Shown here: positions 54,444 to 64,000 of the stretch, one piece after another
Layout: the number at the start of each line of letters is the position of its first letter
Position numbering within the stretch: the first letter of the stretch is position 1
Assembly: GCF_000004075.3 (NCBI RefSeq)
Contig: NC_026657.2
Coordinates: forward strand, 744,001-808,000
Origin: Cucumis sativus
Taxonomy: Eukaryota > Streptophyta > Magnoliopsida > Cucurbitales > Cucurbitaceae
Direction of reading: 5' to 3'
DNA: 64,000 bases
Position numbers and translations under genes: made by a program
Notes under the pieces: generated by a model
Database searches by the model: none
Told to the model about the DNA's origin: nothing
The model's input: the letters and a program-made list of their open reading frames with translations, nothing else

Positions 54444-55493
54444 ATTAATTATTATTCCTCAAATGGTCATTCATTATAATTATCATTTTCATAATCCTCT
54501 TAAACCGTGTAATCATCCTTCATCCTTCCCTTCTCCGTCCAACCTCGTCATTTTCCTTCCTTACCGTTTTCTCCTCCTCGTCTTCCAATATTTATCTTTC
54601 AAATCTTTTCATTTTACTCACCCAATTTTTTATTTGCCGCTGCCAATATATACAGAGAGAGAGACGAAGGTAAAGATTGAATCCCACTCACTCTCTATCA
54701 CATCCTCCATTTTCAATCCTCTATTTTTTCTTGCGCTCATCGTTTCTCCTTCTTTCTCAATCTAAATCTACCTTTTTTTCTTCTTTCATCCATCTCTCTC
54801 TAAATCTACCTTTTGTTTCCTCTCATCCCTCTTTATTCCTCTCAACATTTTGATTGCATCTATGGAAGCAGATTTGTTACCCCTCGCTACATTTTCTTCA
54901 TCTCTCCGTCTTAGATTGTCCAAAGTGGAATTTGGATTTGGGGTTAAATGTAATTTTCTTGACAAATTTGTTTGGGAATTAGAAGCCATTTTTTTAGAAA
55001 ATATAGAGAGAGTGAGAGAGATGGTAGATTTTGTGTGTTTGGAGGAGCTAGAGATGAGTTTTTTTGTTATTATTTTTTTTGTATTTTTAGTATAATGGAT
55101 GAATGTGTAACTAATTTTATTTATGGGTACGTAGGATATATATAGTAGTAGGAAAGTAGCTTATAATTATAATTATGTTTGTTATTGGTCTTTGATTTGA
55201 AAGAATGATGAGAAATAGAAAGATTCAATTGCTATTTGTGAGTGAAAGAAATCGAACACTCTCCATTCTATTTATCTCTTAGATTAATTAAATATATAAA
55301 AATTATATTGTTAATTTTAATTGATACGAGAGTTTGATTGTGAATGTATTTATTAAAATTACTTCCTAATTAAAGTTCATTCTTTGATTTTTTTTTTTTT
55401 TCTAAATTGATGTTCTATCAAATTCTAAGCAAATGAAAATAAAATAAAATATTGAATTTAGGATATGAATTTGTTAAAAAAAACTTTTACAAC

Positions 55494-55640
55494 ACCACTC
55501 ACATAAACCTTTTTCTCCAAACACATCTTATCATAACATCATCATAATCCTACCCACATAAACTTTCTTCCAAATACATCTTATCATAATACTACCTTCA
55601 TAGACCTTTCCCGGAAACACAATTTATCATAACATTAGTT
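55494..55640 (+). repeat. Three diverged tandem copies, about 45-58 bp
   Basis: Copies start near 55495, 55553 and 55594. Each has CATARACYTTT, then CCAAACACATCTTATCATAA or a variant. They lie just inside the right end of the Tourist-like candidate and may be its subterminal repeats. Confidence 0.75.
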
Positions 55641-55690
55641 TTATCATAACCCTAACATTTCCACAACTCAACATTTCCCCCAAACGCACC

Positions 55691-55870
55691 CTTAAAGTTT
55701 CCTTAATAGATGAGACTCGGCTAGAAACACACCCTTAGAGTTTCCTTGACAGATGAGACTCGACTGAAGATTGTATGTCAAAAAGATTTAATGTTGGAAA
55801 TTGATGTGAGCAACAAAAGATTTAATGTTGGAAATTGATGTGAGCAACTTTGCAACTTTGCAACTTTTTG
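55691..55870 (+). repeat. Cluster of three different short tandem duplications
   Basis: An approximately 45-bp unit with GATGAGACTCGRCT occurs twice (about 55692 and 55734). A unit AAAAGATTTAATGTTGGAAA plus TTGATGTGAGCAAC occurs at about 55782 and 55816 almost unchanged. TTTGCAAC then repeats three times at about 55851. Confidence 0.85.
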
Positions 55871-56292
55871 ACGTGTTCTTAATGCTACCGTGAGTATTCT
55901 ACTTTTTGTTGGAGATGACTTGTGAAAAAAATACAAAATGGTTTGTAAATATTTTACTTTGTTATATTTTTTATAAAATGCTCATAAAATTAGAATACTA
56001 AATTAAAAGCTATAGCCAATACGTTTGAAATGAAAAGATACAAAATCAAACAAAAACAAATTCAATCCATCAACAATAAATTTACTCTAATTCAAATTCA
56101 TATGAACACAAACAATATTTTACTCAAATCAACAATTACAAATCTGATAAAATTGAAGTGGCATCAATAAACAACTAACTCATAATTAACTTTCATGAGA
56201 AGACAAAATCAAACACAAATTAAGAAATCTCTTTCCAAATTCTCAACAACACACAAAACAGCACTTTGGTTCAATTTCAACAAGAAATTCAT

Positions 56293-56649
56293 TCATACAA
56301 TCGGCGGTGGAGGTGGTGGTGGCGGCAATATTTCTTCATAATCTGTTTCAAAGCTATTATTATTAACTCCATACAACCTCAATTGCAAAGAAATTTGTCT
56401 TTCTAACCTCAATTGACGACGAAAATTCTCGATGAAGATCTCCGCTCGGTGATCCACATCGTCTTCAAATTCTTCACAGCTCTCATACCTAGAACTCGAA
56501 TCACGTTCAAGGTTTCTCGCGGTTTGATCATCTTCCAAGACATTTCGTGTCCGGTAGATGGAGCGTCGTCGGAGAAGGAGGCAGAGACGAAGAAATGCTT
56601 TGAGTTTGTTTAATGTCTCCTCGAGGCGAAGCGCCATTGGCGACTCCAT
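56293..56649 (-). CDS. DUF761 (cotton-fibre-protein-like) small protein, copy 1
   Basis: Function unknown; plant-specific small protein with a C-terminal DUF761-type motif. Single exon, 118 aa. The basic, Leu-rich N-terminus (RLEETLNKLKAFLRLCLLLRR) is followed by an acidic middle and the conserved block DVDHRAEIFIENFRRQLRLE at about residues 64-83, continuing RQISLQL. It ends with eight Pro (PPPPPPPP) from a GGT/GGC-type repeat. The start at 56649 is chosen because ESPMALRL aligns with KSPMASRL in the paralogue at 57902-58291; an in-frame upstream ATG at 56748 would add 33 unconserved residues. Tandem copy lies about 1.25 kb upstream. Expression and role cannot be inferred. Confidence 0.82.
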   Translation of the reverse strand: MESPMALRLEETLNKLKAFLRLCLLLRRRSIYRTRNVLEDDQTARNLERDSSSRYESCEEFEDDVDHRAEIFIENFRRQLRLERQISLQLRLYGVNNNSFETDYEEILPPPPPPPPIV

Positions 56650-57901
56650 CTCCTTTTGTTCTTTGGACTGTGAAAATGAAAATGAAGTGGAACGAAGACT
56701 GCACTGAAGTCTCAATTGATGGGAGAAAGTTGGTTTGATTTGATTCAATTGTGAAGATTCGAATATTGAGTTCTTTTATCCAATTAAATCATGACACGTA
56801 TGTTGTATTTATGAACTGAAATTTCGTAGAAACTTTGGAAAAATTGAGAAGTTGACAAATTATTTACAATCCAAAACAAAAATAAAATTAGTTATTGTTT
56901 TATTTTTTACAATTTCGTATTTTTCATAAATATTAATTAAAAACTAGATTTTATTTATTTAAAAATTAAAAGTTACTTTTAGGAAAATTATTATGAAAAA
57001 AAAATATGATTTTTTTTAAAACGATACATTTTACAAAATATTTACTATCTATAGTAAATTTTAAATTGTATACATAATACTCAATTAAATCTATCTTATT
57101 AATAGAATCTAAAATTTTACCACTTATAGTAAATATTTTCAATAATTTTTAAAATATTTCAGTGATTAAAAATAAAATAAAGAATAAATATATTGTTTGA
57201 GATAGATTTTAAATTTAAAATAATAATTATTATAAAAGAATGTTAACTATATTTAGTGTTTGATAAATAGTTTTTTCTTTTTATTGAATCCATTAAAATT
57301 TACTTTTAAACCCCTTTATGTAAAATTAAAATTTTCATTTTTAAGTTTAAATTTGAGAATAAAATTATATATTACCATTTTTATTTTTCTCCTTGAAAGT
57401 TAGAATTGAATGAATAACTTTTTGTTTATCCAACTTTAAAATAATGATATCCAATTTTACTAACCTCATATGCTTAAAACTGAATCAATAATTCTTTGTT
57501 TATTCAATTTTAATACAATAATGTCCAGTTTTACTAACCTCATATGCTTCAGATCGAATCAATAATTTTTTTGTTTATCCAATTTTACTAACCTCATAGG
57601 CTCATTTTCAAGGAAAAAATTATAATACTTGTAGGCAACATGCTTTGATGATAATGTGTTGTTGTTTTATAATATGAACGAAGAGAGAATAATATAATAA
57701 TGATTCAATCCAACGAAACAAAAATTGACATTAAAATTCAAGTTATATGAATACCAACAACGTTGTACAAAATAACAATTACAAATCTGAAAAATTGAAG
57801 CGATCGCCGATGAACAGTTTCCAAGAGAAGTGAATAATTAGAAAAGAAATTTAATTACAGTACTCAACAACACAAAACAAGTTCACTTCAATTTCAGTAT
57901 A
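56650..57901. other. Spacer between DUF761 copies
   Basis: Very AT-rich. Holds a three-copy tandem repeat at 57421-57600. The last 200 bases before 57901 (for example AACAATTACAAATCTGA at about 57772) resemble the 3' flank of the other copy (about 56121-56150), showing that the gene duplication carried 3' flanking sequence. No other gene is seen. Confidence 0.6.
57421..57600 (+). repeat. Tandem repeat, about 75-bp unit, 2.4 copies
   Basis: Starts at 57421, about 57495 and about 57571. Each unit has TTTGTTTATYCAA followed by TTTTACTAACCTCATA; the third is shortened. Confidence 0.85.
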
Positions 57902-58291
57902 TCACGTAATCGACGACGGAGATCTCTGTTCATACTCTGTTTCGTAGCTATTAACTCTATAATACCTCAATTGCAAAGAAATCTGTCGTTCTAACCTCAG
58001 TTGACGCCGGAAATTCTCGATGAAAATCTCCGCTCGTTGATCGACATCTTCTTCGTAGCCTCCGTATCTTGAACTGGAAGCACGCTCAAGCTTTCTCACA
58101 AAAGAACTCTCAGCGATTCTACTCTGATCTTCCAACACAATCCGTATACCTACTTTTTGATCGTCGTCGGAATCGAATGATCCGAGCCGTCGTGACCGTT
58201 GCCGGGGAAGGAGACAGAGACGGAGAACTGCCTTGAGTTTCATCAATGCTTTCTGCAGCCGGGAAGCCATTGGCGATTTCTTCTCTGCCAT
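57902..58291 (-). CDS. DUF761 (cotton-fibre-protein-like) small protein, copy 2
   Basis: Paralogue of the gene at 56293-56649; function unknown. Single exon, 129 aa. N-terminus MAEKKSPMASRLQKALMKLK, then a basic stretch, a Ser/Asp-rich middle with an insertion relative to copy 1 (about residues 35-66), and the conserved block DVDQRAEIFIENFRRQLRLE at about 82-101, followed by RQISLQLRYY. It ends RSPSSIT and lacks the poly-Pro tail of copy 1. A TATAAATT box 76 bases upstream and a clean ATG support the start. The near identity of the C-terminal block against the diverged middle suggests selection on the DUF761 motif. Confidence 0.85.
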   Translation of the reverse strand: MAEKKSPMASRLQKALMKLKAVLRLCLLPRQRSRRLGSFDSDDDQKVGIRIVLEDQSRIAESSFVRKLERASSSRYGGYEEDVDQRAEIFIENFRRQLRLERQISLQLRYYRVNSYETEYEQRSPSSIT

Positions 58292-58366
58292 ATTTTCTTT
58301 TCTCTTTGTTTCTTTTGAGTACAGAGTGTGAAATGAAGGTAGGAAGAGGGAGAAGAGGAGAAGCTG

Positions 58367-58374
58367 AATTTATA
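58367..58374 (-). promoter_or_regulatory. TATA box of DUF761 copy 2
   Basis: TATAAATT on the minus strand, 76 bases before the ATG at 58291. Confidence 0.5.
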
Positions 58375-58659
58375 GGAAGGAAATTGGAAATGATAGCTTT
58401 TGGGGGAAAAGAGCATAAGAGATTTCTTAGACATTTTATGCATCAAATGAATTCTATTCTATCGTACGATTTCTCGTATTTTTCATAGATATTAATATCA
58501 AATTATATTTTATGTAAATATCTCCAATTTAAATATATAGGTTTGAATTATTCTCTCCTTCACAAATATACTCTTTCGTCTCCTCATTTCCTTCCTTTTT
58601 AAAATTAGGGTAATTATAATTTTTGATTTTAGAAATAATAATGAGCCGTTTTCTAAATA

Positions 58660-58800
58660 GCAAATAAATTAAAATATTAACAAACTATAGCAAAAATTTG
58701 AATTCTATCAATAATATATCATTGTCTATCAATGTCACTAATGATAGAAACATATCGATGACTATTATTGATAGTAATATTTTGTCAAATTTGATACTTT
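58660..58800. mobile_element. Small foldback element of the CTATCA family
   Basis: Mirrored halves: CTATAGCAAAAATTT and CTATCAATAATA on the left face TATTATTGATAG and AATATTTTGTCAAATTTG on the right, around about 58735. The same motifs occur in the foldback at 8281-8747. Confidence 0.6.
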
Positions 58801-58814
58801 TTACAACTTTTCTA

Positions 58815-58955
58815 ATAATTAAGAATATAACAACATTTTAAAAAAATTATAAATATAGCAAAATCTACATGTCAACTCTTATAGTCTATCAATGAGAGAC
58901 TTTGATAGATTTTGCTATATTTATAAATTTGTTTAAATATTGTTATATTTTTAAT
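58815..58955. mobile_element. MITE of the TATAGCAAC family
   Basis: The left part ATATAACAACATTTTAAAAA with ATTATAAATATAGCAAAATC faces GATTTTGCTATATTTATAAA and ATATTGTTATATTTTT on the right. These terminal inverted repeats match those at 54245-54443. Confidence 0.65.
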
Positions 58956-59605
58956 TGTTTTGAATCTAATTGCTATATTTTCAAATATCTCTTTAAATTA
59001 TACAACTTTTTTTAAAAAATATCTCTTTAAAGAAACACTCAAGGTTAAATTACAAATTTAGATATTAGACTTTGTTAGGTTATTCTTACAATATATTTTC
59101 TTAATTTATGTTTATATAAAAATTATATTTATATATATATATATAACCGATTCATTTAAAATAAAACAAATATCAAAGGTCTTTCCACTCTTACAAAATG
59201 AATGGTTTGGTTTTCAACTCGATCTAGGACATTTCTGAAATTTTTCTTCAAAATTTCAAATTTATTTCGATGACATTTGTCCTCTCGTAGTTAAAATGTG
59301 GAATACTTATTGTTTTAGATAAAAATGAGATATGCTTTAGTTTTCTCAAAATTCAAACCAATTACTCAATTCTACTATATAAAAACGCTTCAATATAAAT
59401 CGTTTTGATTTTGTTTGTTAGTGTTGTTAGTATTAAGAAGTGAATATGAGTATGTAACGGTGGATTAAAGGTCATTATATTAGGTCATAAAATATATATT
59501 TATAGAAAATGATTGTGAAACCAAATGATATTTTTTTAATAAAAAAAAAAGAAATAACTAATAAAACAAAGAGTTCAAATTATTTTATTTATAATGATTT
59601 TAAAA

Positions 59606-62675
<3,070 letters not shown>

Positions 62676-64000
62676 GCAGCAGTTTTTTTAAAGTTTGAAA
62701 TAATTACAATGGAATTTCCTAGTAGTCGACAAAATGCGGGCACTAACGTGTTTCTTTTGGAAGATGAGACCCAAAGCCGAAGCTTGTTGTCTAAGCAACC
62801 AACATTTTAACGGTTTCATATATTATATTATGTATGTATGTGTATACATACATATATACTATTCCAATGGTTTGCTTCTTGATGTGACACTTAAAATGAT
62901 GAATTGCAAAAACGGTGGAGTGGTAGTGATAAATCCATTAAAATTCAACCTTCAACCTTATAATAATTATAAAAATTGAATTATCAGTACAATTTATACA
63001 TTTACATAGAATTGAGAGACAAATTTTAAAATTTTGATTGAAGCTACTCTATATTTTGGGGATTTGTGCAATTATTGAATGGTTTTTCTAATAAAGAAGT
63101 GTGTGTATATTCTAATGGTTGTCTAAGTCAAATATTTTAATGGTTGTTTAAGTATCAAATAATTTAATAAATTCCCTAAGAACAAAAGGAAAAAGTAGAG
63201 AAATTTTAATGGTTATCTAAGTACCCAACATTTAAGGAGAAATACTCATTAATTGATTGTATCAACTCAAATTCTGAGTTTTTTGTATGGGAAAATCTAT
63301 TGGGGTATAATTAAACTTCTATAGAGAATAGATTCTATATTTATTATGAGTTCTTATTTTACCAAAGTAATTGCAACAAAGGGTTTAAATGCATTAGAGA
63401 AAAAGTTTATAAATTGATTTTTACCAAATATTTAAAATATTAAAAAAATGGTTTTATACGCGGGAGTCTTTTAAAAATTATAACAAAACGGCACGGCAAA
63501 ATATTTACGGTATAGCTTATAAGTTCACAATGAAAAATACAAAAATACTCATGATTAATCGGTATCACTAATATATTTGGAGGTTTGTTCGTTTAGATTT
63601 GACTATTTTTTTGTTTACATTTGTCAATTCAATATCGAAAAAAAAAGAATCAGTTTCATGGGTTTTGTCGGTATAAAAATTAACTTTATATATATATATA
63701 TACACACACTCTGTGAGAATGAAACAGCCTTGAGAATGGAGATCGGACGTTCTACTTGTAAAAGACTGTCACAAACTTCAAATCTCAGAGCCTACGGCTA
63801 ATCTTATTGAACAAAAAGTTTGAAGATTTCCCATCTCAATTTCCAAAAACAATTCTCTTTTCTAACTGTATATATTAAACAAAATACAAATATAAGCTAC
63901 AAAAGGTTATAGTGAAAAATGAAGAAACAAATCTTTGGAAAGAGAGGATAAAAAGTCAAAGCTTGAACTCTCAAGTTGAGAAGAAGAAAAAGTCTCCTGT
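62676..64000. other. Right-hand flank, no gene seen
   Basis: AT-rich DNA with a TATGTATGTATGTGTATACA-type simple repeat near 62831. Short open frames (about 62734-62979 and 63577-63801) have no recognisable domain. The final bases read on the minus strand as a short open stretch ending in TGA near 63971, so the 3' end of a minus-strand gene beyond the edge is possible but not supported. Confidence 0.45.

Larger units (their letters stand above)
54134..55691. mobile_element. Candidate Harbinger/Tourist-like element
   Basis: The left end GGGGTTGTTTGGG is preceded by TTA (54131-54133), and the right end CCCAAACGCACCC is followed by TTA (55692-55694). TIRs of the GGGNNTGTTTGG type with TTA duplication are typical of PIF/Harbinger (Tourist) elements. 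It spans 1.56 kb and contains a nested MITE, a pyrimidine-rich stretch and subterminal repeats, but no transposase. The two ends might belong to different, smaller elements. Confidence 0.4.
50366..56292. other. Gene-poor, element-rich region
   Basis: After the ACBP promoter the sequence to about 53120 is AT-rich with no gene. It then holds the hAT-like MITE (53132-53711), a TTA-flanked Tourist-like structure (54134-55691) with a nested MITE, and clusters of tandem repeats (55494-55870). The pyrimidine-rich stretch 54490-54830 is followed by a 77-codon frame at 54862-55095 that has no recognised domain; I do not call it a gene. Confidence 0.5.

Noticed and set aside
54862-55095. 77-codon frame after a pyrimidine-rich leader
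   Set aside because: No recognised domain, hydrophobic low-complexity end, and it lies inside a probable transposable structure; left uncalled.
55494-55640. Regularly spaced repeats that might suggest a CRISPR-like array
   Set aside because: Copies are directly adjacent, diverged and in plant DNA; they are ordinary tandem or subterminal transposon repeats.

Overview
The window is plant nuclear DNA. Genes have many short, AT-rich introns with GT-AG borders (plus two GC-AG introns), intergenic DNA is very AT-rich, and the proteins are plant-type (a plastid/TIC32-like SDR, an SKIP25-type F-box/kelch protein, DUR3, a 10-kDa ACBP, DUF761 proteins). Protein similarity and the style of the dispersed repeats suggest a eudicot, most likely a cucurbit (Cucumis/Benincasa/Citrullus group). 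That family assignment is an inference from memory, not a search.

Layout. 1-11453 has no convincing gene; it holds a 96-bp TA microsatellite, an hAT-like MITE and a large foldback element. 11454-13034 (+) is a seven-exon short-chain dehydrogenase/reductase. 13035-21542 is gene-poor. 21619-22746 (+) is an intronless F-box/kelch gene (SKIP25 type). 25180-35886 (-) is a 23-exon GH31 alpha-glucosidase (heteroglycan-glucosidase type, 1061 aa) whose largest intron carries a solo LTR with a perfect 5-bp target-site duplication. 37308-38826 and 40906-42219 (+) are tandem thaumatin-like genes from a duplication of about 2.3 kb. 44320-47749 (+) is the urea/H+ symporter DUR3, followed by nested tandem duplications in its 3' flank. 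48528-50365 (-) is a small cytosolic acyl-CoA-binding protein. 50366-56292 holds mobile-element remnants. 56293-56649 and 57902-58291 (-) are tandem DUF761 genes. 59607-62675 is one (AAT)n microsatellite of about 3.07 kb. The last 1.3 kb shows no gene.

The genes are independent housekeeping, stress or nutrient genes with no sign of a shared pathway; the only gene-level relationships are the two local duplications. All spliced models were built by reading splice borders by eye, and every reading frame closes (total CDS lengths divisible by three). I did not find a candidate for an undescribed multi-gene system. The most unusual objects are the giant AAT tract, the duplicated 3' flank of DUR3, the rearranged promoter of the second thaumatin-like gene, and a set of inverted-repeat elements.
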